Of a DNA stretch of 46,468 nt, positions 10,285 to 18,872 are shown in pieces (positions within the stretch are counted from its first letter, which is position 1; each line of letters begins with the position of its first letter). Source of the DNA: Clostridiales bacterium CHKCI006 (GTDB lineage: Bacteria > Bacillota_I > Bacilli_A > Erysipelotrichales > Coprobacillaceae); NCBI GenBank assembly GCA_900018345.1, contig FCNA01000037.1, forward strand, positions 1-46,468, in the 5' to 3' direction. The notes beneath the pieces are model-generated. The model had not been told where the DNA came from, made no database searches, and saw only the letters and a program-made list of their open reading frames with translations. A program made the position numbers and the translations under genes.

Positions 10285-10698
10285 ATGGACCTCGATCGTT
10301 TTTTAAAAGCTCAAAATAATATGTATCATGTGGCCCTCAGTGAAATCAAAGGTGGTTATAAACAAAGCCATTGGATTTGGTATATTTTCCCACAGCTTAA
10401 AGGATTAGGGTTTTCCAGTAACGCTGAATATTATGGAATCAAAGACGCTAAAGAAGCAAAGGCTTATTATGAACATCCTATCTTATCACAGCGATTGAAA
10501 GAAATCTCACACGCGTTACTCATGCTTGATTCCAGTGATCCAAGTGAAGTTATGGGATATCCTGATGATTTAAAGCTGCGTTCATGCATGACTTTATTTT
10601 ATGAAGTGACGCATGATCCATTGTTTAAACAGGTATTGGATAAATTCTTTGAGGGCGAAGAAGATCAATGCACCCTTCATCTCCTACAAACACAATAA
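10285..10698 (+). CDS. DUF1810 family protein
   Basis: This 137-residue protein carries the family hallmark of the calpastatin-like DUF1810: MDLDRFLKAQ at the start, GGYKQSHWIWYIFPQLKGLG, then EAKAYYEHPILSQRLKEI and GYPDDLKLRSCMTLF. DUF1810 is structurally related to the NADAR N-glycosidase family; the biochemical role is not established. The ATG at 10285 follows AAAGGAAGTGACAAA; the frame opens 75 nt earlier at a TTG without a ribosome site. It stands alone. Confidence 0.87.
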   Translation: MDLDRFLKAQNNMYHVALSEIKGGYKQSHWIWYIFPQLKGLGFSSNAEYYGIKDAKEAKAYYEHPILSQRLKEISHALLMLDSSDPSEVMGYPDDLKLRSCMTLFYEVTHDPLFKQVLDKFFEGEEDQCTLHLLQTQ

Positions 10699-10708
10699 AT
10701 GGATAGTT

Positions 10709-10729
10709 TATCCAAAATTTGGATATACT
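10709..10729 (+). promoter_or_regulatory. 17-bp dyad overlapping a -10 box
   Basis: TATCCAAA-A-TTTGGATA (10709-10725) is a perfect dyad apart from its centre and runs into TATACT (10724-10729). There is no good -35, as expected for an activator-dependent promoter. It precedes the tiny peptide ORF at 10752. Confidence 0.5.
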
Positions 10730-10751
10730 AGTAGTAGGTAGGTGATAAGCA

Positions 10752-10802
10752 ATGAATAGAGTCTGCATTCTTTTCTTTCTTTGTTTATTTCTTTCAGGAT
10801 AA
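10752..10802 (+). CDS. candidate 16-residue hydrophobic peptide
   Basis: The ORF reads MNRVCILFFLCLFLSG after a GGTAGGTGATAAGCA ribosome site, about 20 bp downstream of a dyad/-10 promoter, and is followed by a strong terminator at 10866. This makes a self-contained transcript of about 165 nt. The composition recalls short signalling peptides of Rgg/RRNPP systems or a small membrane toxin. An RRNPP-like regulator gene ends 200 bp away on the other strand. Translation is unproven; the RNA could instead be a small regulatory RNA. Confidence 0.35.
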   Translation: MNRVCILFFLCLFLSG

Positions 10803-10865
10803 TGAGAGGATATAATAAATCATATGATGTGTGCCTTCTTTTTAATCATTGCATGACATTGAAAA

Positions 10866-10900
10866 GGCCAAGAACTATTCAGTTGCTTGGTCATTTTTTA
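10866..10900 (+). terminator. terminator of the small transcript
   Basis: GGCCAAG/CTTGGTC with inner AACT/AGTT, then ATTTTTT. Confidence 0.8.
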
Positions 10901-11003
10901 TTATTCTTTAATCACATTTCTGTATATAGGAGAAATCATTCATTAAATGATGATGTTTTCATTTAAGAGAATACAAGTATTGAGACCTATTTTGCATTCA
11001 TTT

Positions 11004-12248
11004 TCATTTGATTCTTAATCGAAATAGTAATTCCATATAGTGAATTGTTTTTTTATACTGTTTTGCTTGTTTAGAAAACCAAATAATCATATGTAATAAG
11101 TATTCTTTCTCATCTAATGTGAGAATATTTTGACTTTGTGTATAAAGCTGTATTAGTTTTTTTAAAGATTGATGGAAATTCAATGTTTGAAGAAAGTAAT
11201 TTAAAATTCTCGTTTCTTTAGTAGAGTAGTTATCTTGAATAAGATTTGAAGCTTGAAAAAGGGCGTCTTTAGCTTCATCATATTTATTGAGTCGAATGCA
11301 GGTGTAAGCAAATCTTCGATAATGTTTTTCATTCATCTGTGAAGGTGGAATTTGTAGAAACAAATCGTAGGCATGTTGGAAATGTTCACAAATCATTTCT
11401 ATGTAAGCCATATTATATATAATTGTTTTTTCTTCATAAACTAGATTTAATTGTTTGGCGGTTGATAATGTAGATATGTGAATACTTTGAGCTCTAGAGT
11501 AGTCCTTTATGATCATATATGCTCTGGCTGTTTGAATATTGGTGTTGACTAAGCGAGGAAAATTTTGGTATTCTGTGAAATCTTGTGCCGCTAATTGGCA
11601 ATGCTTTAAACAATTTTCATAATCATTAATAGCCGCATAGTGTTGACTGAGCAAATAATGATACATTTGAAAATAAGGATGTGTTTTCAATTTAAGCATA
11701 ATTTGTCTTGATTGTGCAAAGTAAGAAAGTGAATCTGCAAATTCATTATTAATATAATAAGCATACTCAGCCATATACATATAGTATAAGAAAGCAACAT
11801 TATCAGCAAATAGATATGAAGCATCTTTAAGTTGATCTATAGGAACTTCAGCAATCGATGAATCATTGTAAAGACAATAAATTAAGTTGACCAAGTGAAT
11901 AATAATAAAAAATGTCGTCCCTTTGTAGGGAGAAAGCAATTCGCGAAGAAGATGGTAATAATAGTCGATTTGTTCCTCTTTCTCGTAGATAATACCGATA
12001 GCAAACTGATGAAAGTAGTTGTCTAAATGGTTCTCTAAGGGGGATAAATAATCTGAGTTTAGCTGTAATCCTTTAAGAAAAAGATTGAATTTTCTAATAT
12101 CGAAGGAGCGGCTTTCATTTTCAAAAAGGCTGATCGTTGCTGTGCTATATTTGGTCATATAAGAAAATTGTTCAATACTTAAATTTCTTTTATGTCTTTG
12201 TTCTTTGATAAATGTGCCAAAAATAGAAGGGGAAAATGTATTTAACAT
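11004..12248 (-). CDS. XRE-TPR regulator, RRNPP-like (copy 1)
   Basis: A 414-residue protein with an N-terminal XRE helix-turn-helix (about 8-65; IKEQRHKRNLSIEQFSYMTK...STATISLFEN) and a long helical repeat region with TPR character (YFAQSRQIMLKLKTHPYF, NYENCLKHCQLAAQDF, KYDEAKDALFQASNLIQ). The architecture and length fit PlcR/Rgg-class regulators, which bind secreted and re-imported peptides through the TPR domain. GAGGTG stands 9 nt ahead of the ATG at 12248; the ATG 21 nt upstream has no site. A small secreted peptide gene lies just upstream on the same strand, with a terminator between them. The cognate ligand and targets are inference. Confidence 0.8.
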   Translation of the reverse strand: MLNTFSPSIFGTFIKEQRHKRNLSIEQFSYMTKYSTATISLFENESRSFDIRKFNLFLKGLQLNSDYLSPLENHLDNYFHQFAIGIIYEKEEQIDYYYHLLRELLSPYKGTTFFIIIHLVNLIYCLYNDSSIAEVPIDQLKDASYLFADNVAFLYYMYMAEYAYYINNEFADSLSYFAQSRQIMLKLKTHPYFQMYHYLLSQHYAAINDYENCLKHCQLAAQDFTEYQNFPRLVNTNIQTARAYMIIKDYSRAQSIHISTLSTAKQLNLVYEEKTIIYNMAYIEMICEHFQHAYDLFLQIPPSQMNEKHYRRFAYTCIRLNKYDEAKDALFQASNLIQDNYSTKETRILNYFLQTLNFHQSLKKLIQLYTQSQNILTLDEKEYLLHMIIWFSKQAKQYKKTIHYMELLFRLRIK

Positions 12249-12276
12249 AGGGTCGGTCACCTCATTCATAGTTTAA

Positions 12277-12307
12277 AAAAAGTTATTGAAAAAATCAATA
12301 ACTTTTT
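12277..12307 (-). terminator. attenuating terminator between peptide and regulator genes
   Basis: A 13-bp perfect stem AAAAAGTTATTGA/TCAATAACTTTTT with a 5-nt loop. On the minus strand it follows the peptide gene and ends in a T run, so most transcripts should stop before the regulator. Confidence 0.8.
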
Positions 12308-12317
12308 ACTACAAGAA

Positions 12318-12509
12318 TTATCCTTTTCCTCTATCAGGATCAAGTAATTCAAAAGGCTGAATTGTTTCAAAACAATCAGGAGTATGTTCATGTGTACATT
12401 GAGTTTGCTGAACCGGATCATATCCGCAGCTATCGTTGTGTACATGTGTGCATGATAAAGGTGACAACAATTCCAATACTAATAATAAACGAAATAAAAA
12501 TGAATACAT
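12318..12509 (-). CDS. small secreted Cys/His peptide precursor
   Basis: A 63-residue protein with a hydrophobic N-terminal signal (MYSFLFRLLLVLELLSPLS), then Cys. The remainder holds two copies of a C-x-H-x-H-x3-C pattern (CTHVHNDSC and CTHEHTPDC) and a tail ending ELLDPDRGKG. The ATG at 12509 follows GAAAGGAGAAATTACA. CxHxHxxxC units also occur in surface proteins of gut Bacillota, where their role is unclear; metal binding is possible. Position directly upstream of an RRNPP-like regulator suggests a signal peptide precursor, possibly with the active peptide at the C-terminus. Not a recognised family. Confidence 0.65.
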   Translation of the reverse strand: MYSFLFRLLLVLELLSPLSCTHVHNDSCGYDPVQQTQCTHEHTPDCFETIQPFELLDPDRGKG

Positions 12510-12646
12510 TGTAATTTCTCCTTTCAAAATGATAAAACGTATCAATTTGTAAAATTTAATATTAATTGGATAGAAATATTAAAAAATAACTTTAAAAAGA
12601 CTAAATATTTAAAAATATATATTTCAAAAGCACTAAAATAGCGCAT

Positions 12647-12675
12647 TTGATTAGCTTTCGACTCTTTTTTATAAT
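12647..12675 (+). promoter_or_regulatory. promoter of the LytTR gene
   Basis: TTGATT (12647-12652), 17 bp, TATAAT (12670-12675). The dyad CTCTTTTTT-ATAATT-AAAAAAGAG spans the -10 region and runs into the ribosome site. Confidence 0.6.
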
Positions 12676-12696
12676 TAAAAAAGAGGGGGGATGATA

Positions 12697-13410
12697 ATGA
12701 AAATTTTAATCATTGATAGAGATTTTTGGTTTGCTAGTCGTTTGAAATCAGATTTAGGAAAGGCTCTTTCAGCACTATCTGATCAAACAACGATAGATAT
12801 TGTACAAAATAGTCACTTTTCTTTTGCAAATTTGAATAAACCTTACCAATTCATTTTCATCTACATTGATCAATATACTTTAAAAGGAATTGCATTAGCC
12901 CAAAAATTTAAAGAAAAGTATCATAGTCAAATCATTTTTTTAATAGAAGACACCAATGTGATTTTTGATTGTTTTGTCATACAGCCATACTTTTTAATAA
13001 GAAAGCAAGCTTATTTAAAGGATTTTAAAATGTTTATGGAGTTATTTGACAAAATGATAACGTCAATGGACTTTTTAATGTTGAGAAAACCAGGGATAAA
13101 AGCAATCGTTAATGTTTCACAAATAATGTATATCGAGGCAAATCAGCATCAGTTAGAAATCAAAACGACGGATGGAATATATGTAGATTCTAGGTTATTA
13201 AAGAATATGTTGAGCCAAATAGAGAAGAAAGGAGCATTTGTTCAAATTCACAGATCTTATGTTATTAATCTTGCTTTTATAAAAATAATATATCGCAGTG
13301 AAATAGAAATGGTTAATCAGAAGCTTTTACCTATCGGAAAAAAATATGAAAAACAATTTAATCTGGCATTAGAAAACTATTTGAATGAAAGAAAAGAGCG
13401 TAGACATTAA
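12697..13410 (+). CDS. LytTR-family response regulator (orphan)
   Basis: A 237-residue protein with a receiver-like domain at 1-115. Acidic residues are in IIDRDFW (Asp7, Asp9), a likely phosphoacceptor Asp58 lies in FIFIYIDQY, and Lys103 is in IRK. A LytTR DNA-binding domain follows at about 130-230 (IMYIEANQHQLEIKT, GAFVQIHRSYVIN). LytTR regulators often control bacteriocin and quorum-sensing genes. The second ATG (12697) is better spaced from AGAGGGGGG than the first (12691). No histidine kinase gene is adjacent. The neighbourhood (peptide/regulator pair on one side, ABC genes and a secreted protein on the other) suggests control of that operon; this is inference. Confidence 0.87.
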   Translation: MKILIIDRDFWFASRLKSDLGKALSALSDQTTIDIVQNSHFSFANLNKPYQFIFIYIDQYTLKGIALAQKFKEKYHSQIIFLIEDTNVIFDCFVIQPYFLIRKQAYLKDFKMFMELFDKMITSMDFLMLRKPGIKAIVNVSQIMYIEANQHQLEIKTTDGIYVDSRLLKNMLSQIEKKGAFVQIHRSYVINLAFIKIIYRSEIEMVNQKLLPIGKKYEKQFNLALENYLNERKERRH

Positions 13411-13458
13411 ATCTGTTATTTTTTAGTTGTTCTAGTTTAACGCATCTACATTACATAG

Positions 13459-13790
13459 CTAGCATTTCATAAAGAATAGATTGAAATCGTTTTGTATTAT
13501 CATGATAATATCTAATTTTTTAGGAAGGAAATGCAACGATCTGATTGGTTCATTAGCCAAGATGATATCGCGTGGTTTCAGGATGATCCTGGCAACGGTG
13601 ATGCGTTGTTGCTGGCCACCGGAAAGGGTAGAAATCATCTGATTCATCAAGTCCTTCAATCCAACTTTATCCAGTGTCAGTTCAATTGTCTTTTCCTTTT
13701 TTTTGTTTTGAAACAAATAATTCATATGATGGCGCATCATCAAAGTGGTCTCATGTGGAACAGGATTGATATTCAGATTTGATTTCCTGT
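13459..13790 (-). pseudogene. ABC transporter ATPase remnant
   Basis: Minus-strand translation gives MMRHHMNYLFQN then KKKEKTIELTLDKVGLKDLM, then STLSGGQQQRITVARIILKP. This is the middle of an ATPase nearly identical in layout to the intact one at 39828-40478. About 25 residues after NYLFQN are deleted, the N-terminal Walker A part is missing, Walker B reads ILANEPIRSL instead of ILADEPTGSL, and the C-terminus is unrelated. Homology continues upstream to about 13790 (NINPVPHET). It is a dead copy of a bacteriocin-type ABC ATPase. Confidence 0.85.
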
Positions 13791-13947
13791 AACTTCAAGA
13801 ACATAAAGACGCACATAATCAATTAAAGATGTATGAATTTTGTATATCATAGGGTAGTTTTAAGCAGAAGTAAGTCAGGATAACAGTATAATCATCACGG
13901 CTTTAATGATAAATAGATTTTCTAATTATAATAATTTTTGAAGGAAT

Positions 13948-15738
13948 TTAGTTTCTTAGTATTTCTTCTGGTTCCAGTTTCGCTAATTGTCTGGCGTTGA
14001 TGAAATAGCTTAGGCCAAATTGTAATATAAAGATCACAAGTAGACCTAAGATCAGTTGATATGGGATGGCCTTAAGCAGGATGATGACGATCATGCTCAT
14101 GATAAATAGTGGAACAAGATAACTGATGATGCCCATTGAGATCAGTTCATGACAAAGGATCTGTAAGATATCTTTCGTCGATAATCCATTGACCTTTAGT
14201 AAGGCCATCTCTTTCTTCCTCAGTTCGAAATAGCGATTCTGTATCAGGGTCATAAAAACAAATAATAACACGATCACTACTCCAGAGATCAGATAACGTG
14301 TCTGATTGAGTGAGTGATCAATCTCGCTAAGGACATCGCCCATCTGAAAGTGATCATTGACTGCATAGCCATTTGCTTCTAAATGGGCTTTGACCTCATT
14401 GATATGATTCAGATCATCCACAAAGAGACTGTATCCGACTAGTGGTGCATCTTTGGTGAGCAGGGATAAACTTTCTTCATCCATATAAATATAGAGACTG
14501 TCCTGTTCCAAAAAGGCACTCGTATAACCGTTATAGAACACACCTAATACAGGGTAGGTCTTTCCATTGAGATGTAGTTGATCCCCATCCAGATATTCGA
14601 TCAGTTTTCCCTGATTGTTCTTGGCATAATAGATGCCAGGGGGGTCATTGTCACTCACTTCCTTTAACTGGTCTTCGAAATGGTTCTCTTCAAAGAAAGG
14701 CAGCACATAACACTTCCCATTATAGGTTTCAAAATAGTAAAGATGGATCTGATAGACCTTGATCACATGTGCCAGATCCTGTAAGGTATCATCTGTTTCC
14801 ATGAGTTGAAGATCCAAAGTATCCAGATATGGGGAAGTTCCAACACTAGTCACAAACAGCTGATTATAGGAGATCTGATTTAATAAGGCCTGATTGGTCC
14901 GGATATTGTTTTCAATCAGGATATAGGTGATCCCTAAGACCAGGACGGATAGGAAGAGTCCGCCTTCGATCAGCCAGTGCATCAAACGATAGGTTCGCTT
15001 AAAGTGGGCGGTGTAGTAGTTGAAGAAGGCACGTGATAGCGGCTTTGCTTCTTTCTTGATGACTGAGATATCCGCTTTCTGTTTCTCATTCCTGATCTCA
15101 AGTAGCTGACGATCCTTGATCTGCAGGATCTGATCGGCATATGCCATCGCTCTAGGACTATGACTGGAAAGGATGACATAGAGATGGTCGTTCTTAGCCA
15201 GATCTTGCAAGATCTCATAGATCAGGACCTCATTTTGGGGATCCAGTGCACTGGTTGGTTCATCTAAGATGAGGATGGTAGGATCCTTAGCTAATGCACA
15301 GGCAATGGCCAGCCGCTGTTTTTCACCACCGGACAGTTTATCGATCCGACGATCCAGTGTGATCGTCAGTCGTACTTCCTGAAGAAGTGCTTCCGCTTTG
15401 CTTCTGGAGAGTGTTAATTGATTGAGTCTTGCAGCATGGGTCAGATTCTCATAAACCGTATACTGCTCAAATAGCAGGGCATCCTGGAGAACATAACCAA
15501 TATTTTCCTTCTGAAAAGCTTTCCTCTTCTTTTCAGATGCTTTCATGATATCTTCACCATCTACCAGATACACATAATCATGATCCTGACTCAATAATCC
15601 GATCCGATAGAGAAGGGTGGTCTTCCCACTGCCGCTCTCTCCTCGGATCAGGGTAACCTTACCCGGTTCGATGGATAAAGAAGCATCCTCTAATAGTACG
15701 CGATCATAAGCGATATGCAGATGGGATAACTGCAGCAT
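13948..15738 (-). CDS. ABC ATPase fused to a MacB/FtsX-type permease (second of pair)
   Basis: A 596-residue fusion. The ATPase spans residues 1-210, with Walker A GESGSGKTT near 33, Q-loop YVLQD, signature LSGGEKQRLAIACALAKDP, Walker B ILILDEPTSALDP and a switch His in SSHSP. One membrane helix lies near 248-270, an extracellular domain to about 475, and three C-terminal helices (about 478-500, 525-550, 555-580): the four-helix MacB/FtsX layout. Such transporters move substrates from the outer face or drive extracytoplasmic proteins by mechanotransmission. It lies 14 bp after the other fused ATPase-permease, so they probably form a heterodimer in one operon with the secreted protein at 17868. 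Confidence 0.87.
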   Translation of the reverse strand: MLQLSHLHIAYDRVLLEDASLSIEPGKVTLIRGESGSGKTTLLYRIGLLSQDHDYVYLVDGEDIMKASEKKRKAFQKENIGYVLQDALLFEQYTVYENLTHAARLNQLTLSRSKAEALLQEVRLTITLDRRIDKLSGGEKQRLAIACALAKDPTILILDEPTSALDPQNEVLIYEILQDLAKNDHLYVILSSHSPRAMAYADQILQIKDRQLLEIRNEKQKADISVIKKEAKPLSRAFFNYYTAHFKRTYRLMHWLIEGGLFLSVLVLGITYILIENNIRTNQALLNQISYNQLFVTSVGTSPYLDTLDLQLMETDDTLQDLAHVIKVYQIHLYYFETYNGKCYVLPFFEENHFEDQLKEVSDNDPPGIYYAKNNQGKLIEYLDGDQLHLNGKTYPVLGVFYNGYTSAFLEQDSLYIYMDEESLSLLTKDAPLVGYSLFVDDLNHINEVKAHLEANGYAVNDHFQMGDVLSEIDHSLNQTRYLISGVVIVLLFVFMTLIQNRYFELRKKEMALLKVNGLSTKDILQILCHELISMGIISYLVPLFIMSMIVIILLKAIPYQLILGLLVIFILQFGLSYFINARQLAKLEPEEILRN

Positions 15739-15752
15739 AGACTAACCTCCTC

Positions 15753-17855
15753 TCATTTGGATTTCTTTCTGGCAAAAAGGTATAAAACACTTGGATAGAT
15801 AAAGAGGATCAGGAAAGATAGAACAATCAGAAAGAGCGGATAGGTGAGATCGGCTGAGACCAGGAAATAACCTAAGTTGGCACTGATCCTGAAGTAGATC
15901 TGAGCAATGATCAGAGATAGGATCGTTACCCATAAAAAGTCAAACCAGTATTTGCCCAACATCAGATGGGTGATGGTCTTCTTATCATAACCGGATCTCT
16001 GAAAGAAGGTATCGATGGATAACTCTTCTTTGATATTAAGATAAGAGATGATAAAGAAGATGATGGCCACAAAGAACAGTGCAGTAAAGGCAAGCATGAA
16101 GATATTGGATTCAGTGTTATTAGCAAACTGTGCGGCAATATTCATGCTGATGGTAGAAGAAGTGTGATAGCCTAAATGCTCCAGTTCATCCATGATGGCC
16201 TGTTTATGACTGGCAGAGTCGGCAATGACGATCAGGGAGTTCGCCTGATAAGGGACGCAGTGCATGACGCGAGCACCGGTTTCGTAGCTATGATCATAAC
16301 GAATGTAGCCGGCATCAGTACTCACATAATCGATTGGTTCCGCAGCTCGATACTGATCAATGATATCCTGCATCATGGAATAAGGCATGAAGAAGGAAGT
16401 AGCCGTTCCTACATTGGCACCCATAGCCGACTGGTTCAATATACCAGAGACAGGAAATGTCATGTTCACGGTTGGTCCTCTGACCTCACACATGTCGATC
16501 GTTGTTTCTTCATCGACGAGGATATAAGCATCGTTATAGGCATTGTATTGAGGGACAGAAAAATTCATCTGGATATAGTAAACCTCATCACTGGTGAGAT
16601 TCTGGATCCCCAGTTGTTGGGCAAAACTTTTGGATAGATAAATGCCATCTTCTACATGGGTCTCTACTGCAATATTGGAAGTATAATCCAGTTCTTCATA
16701 GTAAACACCGACAGTAAGCGGGAGTCCCATATTCGTGCCATCAATTGGATAGGCGTTGGAATGAATGATATTTTGATCTTGATCAAGCAGGGTAATTTCT
16801 CGTGATTCTAGATCGCCGCCTTTGCTTAATACATACTCTAATTGTTGGTTATCTTCTTCAGGAAGGTAGCTGTTTATACTTTGACCAATCAAATAGTTAT
16901 CATAGACAGTTGAAACATGTTCAAGACTTGCGATTTCATTGATTTCTTCATTGGTAAATGGAAATTCTGAACCATTTTTTGAATAATCTGGTTGTAGGTC
17001 TTCATCGATTTGTTTATAGACAAAGATGTCTCGATTATAGACTTTATCCAGTGCATCATCAGCAGGAGCAGAGTCAATGAGTTTAGATAAGCCAAAGGAA
17101 GTCAAAGTTAGAGAGAGGATCAACAGGATAAAAATAAGAGTATGATAGATCTTTCGCTTCTTCTTTAGATTAAGATAAAGGCCTAATTTCTGTTTCCAGC
17201 TTATCTGTGGATGTGAAGGAGCATCACGGCATTGTTCATCTGTCGATTTCATTCTGATTAAATGAAGTTGATGATCAGCAATCTCATAGACTGTCTCAGA
17301 CACATCCACGATCCTACGATCATGGGTGGCGACAATGACAAGATGATCATGGGCATAATCCTGTAATACTTCAATGATTTCCAGGGCAATATCTTCATCT
17401 TGAGAGGAAGTCGGTTCGTCTAAGATCAGGATAGGCTGATTTCTAAGCAAGGCAAGGAATAAAGCGGCTCGTTTTCTTTCACCACCGGAAAGCTGATCAG
17501 GGTATTTATTCAGGCAGGAAGACAGATGTAATTTCTGAATAAGTACTGTGGGGTTTTGTTTGGTGGAAAGAAGCTTGAGATGATCTTTAAGTTTCAGAGA
17601 TTGAATAAGGATTGCTTCCTGAGGAACAGAAGCGAGATAATCTTTTTTAAAGGTTGCTTCATCGATGGGAAGATCATGAAAAAGGTATTGTTCGAAGTGA
17701 TGCTCTTCCAGTAAGATGGAGCGCAATAGTGATGATTTACCAGAACCACTTTCACCAAAGATGGCGCATAAGCCAAAATCAGGTGCTTGAAAAGAAGCAC
17801 CTGAAAGGATATGCTTGTTTAGATATTTAATTTTAATATTCTTTAACTCAAGCAT
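15753..17855 (-). CDS. ABC ATPase fused to a MacB/FtsX-type permease (first of pair)
   Basis: A 700-residue fusion. The ATPase spans residues 1-205 (Walker A GESGSGKSS, signature LSGGERKRAALFLALLRNQ, Walker B ILILDEPTSSQDED, ATHDRR). A helix near 233-255 is followed by a long extracytoplasmic domain (about 258-600) and three C-terminal helices. It has the same architecture as its neighbour at 13948 with a larger outer domain. It starts 12 bp after the small secreted protein gene, so the operon order is secreted protein, this gene, then the 596-residue partner. A role in export of, or immunity to, the secreted protein is inferred from the pattern in lactococcin-type operons. Confidence 0.87.
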   Translation of the reverse strand: MLELKNIKIKYLNKHILSGASFQAPDFGLCAIFGESGSGKSSLLRSILLEEHHFEQYLFHDLPIDEATFKKDYLASVPQEAILIQSLKLKDHLKLLSTKQNPTVLIQKLHLSSCLNKYPDQLSGGERKRAALFLALLRNQPILILDEPTSSQDEDIALEIIEVLQDYAHDHLVIVATHDRRIVDVSETVYEIADHQLHLIRMKSTDEQCRDAPSHPQISWKQKLGLYLNLKKKRKIYHTLIFILLILSLTLTSFGLSKLIDSAPADDALDKVYNRDIFVYKQIDEDLQPDYSKNGSEFPFTNEEINEIASLEHVSTVYDNYLIGQSINSYLPEEDNQQLEYVLSKGGDLESREITLLDQDQNIIHSNAYPIDGTNMGLPLTVGVYYEELDYTSNIAVETHVEDGIYLSKSFAQQLGIQNLTSDEVYYIQMNFSVPQYNAYNDAYILVDEETTIDMCEVRGPTVNMTFPVSGILNQSAMGANVGTATSFFMPYSMMQDIIDQYRAAEPIDYVSTDAGYIRYDHSYETGARVMHCVPYQANSLIVIADSASHKQAIMDELEHLGYHTSSTISMNIAAQFANNTESNIFMLAFTALFFVAIIFFIISYLNIKEELSIDTFFQRSGYDKKTITHLMLGKYWFDFLWVTILSLIIAQIYFRISANLGYFLVSADLTYPLFLIVLSFLILFIYPSVLYLFARKKSK

Positions 17856-17867
17856 ATAAACACCTCA

Positions 17868-18266
17868 TTAATAAACGGAAGAACCATTCCAATTAAAGGT
17901 AAAAGAAGCTCCGCCAGAAGTGACTTGACTACCTAATTGGTTGTATACTGCAATTCCTACGAAATGTGTTGCAGTGTTTCCATCGTTTGTAAGTACTGGC
18001 TGACCTAACAATGGTCCACTTGCAGAGAAATTGGCATCCATGTTTGCAGTACGAGTCGCTCTAAAGCTCCAGCTACCTGTTGTTGTGTTTCGGGTAGCTG
18101 TATCAGTGATTGTACCGGAACCATAAATGCAGCTCCAATTTTTTGTCTTTGACGCACTAGTGGCTGCAAAGGCAGTACTCATTGAACAAAGCAAACCAAT
18201 GCAAAGCATAGGAACAACAATCGCCTTTTTATAATTTTCACGGAAGAAGTTCATGATTTCTTTCAT
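17868..18266 (-). CDS. small secreted Ser/Thr-rich protein, bacteriocin-like
   Basis: A 132-residue precursor. Basic N-terminus, hydrophobic core (IVVPMLCIGLLCSM) and the signal peptidase site AFA-A give a mature chain of about 98 residues. The mature part begins ATSASKTKNWSCIYGSG, is rich in Ser, Thr, Asn and Gly, is likely all beta, has a single Cys, and ends FNWNGSSVY. The size, Trp near the start and aromatic C-terminus recall lactococcin 972, but I see no real alignment. AGAGGAGTG precedes the ATG at 18266; ATGs at 18287 and 18254 are less well placed. It leads an operon with two MacB-type ABC proteins. The bacteriocin role is inference. Confidence 0.7.
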   Translation of the reverse strand: MKEIMNFFRENYKKAIVVPMLCIGLLCSMSTAFAATSASKTKNWSCIYGSGTITDTATRNTTTGSWSFRATRTANMDANFSASGPLLGQPVLTNDGNTATHFVGIAVYNQLGSQVTSGGASFTFNWNGSSVY

Positions 18267-18287
18267 ATCCAATTTCACTCCTCTCAT

Positions 18288-18872
18288 TCTTCCTGAAATG
18301 GCTTAGTATGGGCTAAGCTCAGATAATGGTAGATAATATGCGCATATTTCTTTAACCGCTTTCATTATATAGTGCTTTTTGCACTTATGTCTCGCAAAAC
18401 AACTGAATATATCTTTTTTTTGACTGAAATAGCAAAATTTTTTCTATGATAGACTGATATATGACTTCAAGAGAGACGTTGCGGAGCTTATTTTAAGAGT
18501 CTATTGATGATCAGATAGTGGAAGAAAGTTAGTCTATTTGAAAAGGAAACTCTGTACAGTTACCGTTAGATAACATGTACCTATTTCTATCATTATTTTT
18601 ATTATATATGACTGGAGTTTGAAGAAGTTGAGATAAGTAAAATTCGACATAGAAATGGCATTAATCGACAAGATATGCGTTTAGATAAAGCGTTAATATC
18701 TTTTAATCTCTATCTTTGTAATAGCCTTCTTATATTAGATAAGAATAACTGAATTTTAAGATCATTTTGTCGTTTAAAAAGCGTTAGAAAGCTTTTTATT
18801 TTCTCGAATCAACGGGTGTGATATGATATGAATAGATATCAAAGTGTTAATTCGTAGGAGAGGGAGAATAAA
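18288..18872. other. 585-bp intergenic region
   Basis: It holds the minus-strand promoter of the secreted-protein operon. TATAAT lies at about 18366-18371 (reading leftwards), immediately preceded by the dyad AGTGC-AAAAA-GCACT, a possible operator. The rest (about 18400-18830) shows no gene I can support. A GTG start with AGGAGAGGGAG opens the GNAT gene at the right end. Confidence 0.45.

Noticed and set aside
10781-10966. 61-codon ORF overlapping the small transcript
   Set aside because: It runs through the terminator at 10866-10900, has no ribosome site and no recognisable sequence.
13531-13782. plus-strand ORF opposite the ATPase remnant
   Set aside because: The minus strand carries clear ABC signature sequence; the plus-strand frame is a shadow.
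17868-18266. calling the secreted protein a lactococcin 972 family member
   Set aside because: Length and partners fit, but the conserved W-x-YG and H-S-x-V pattern seen in 37393-37608 is not present.
18551-18566. LytTR-like direct repeat (ACAGTTACCGTTAG) upstream of the GNAT gene
   Set aside because: The spacing is too short for the usual pair of LytTR sites, and the position does not match any obvious promoter of the ABC operon.
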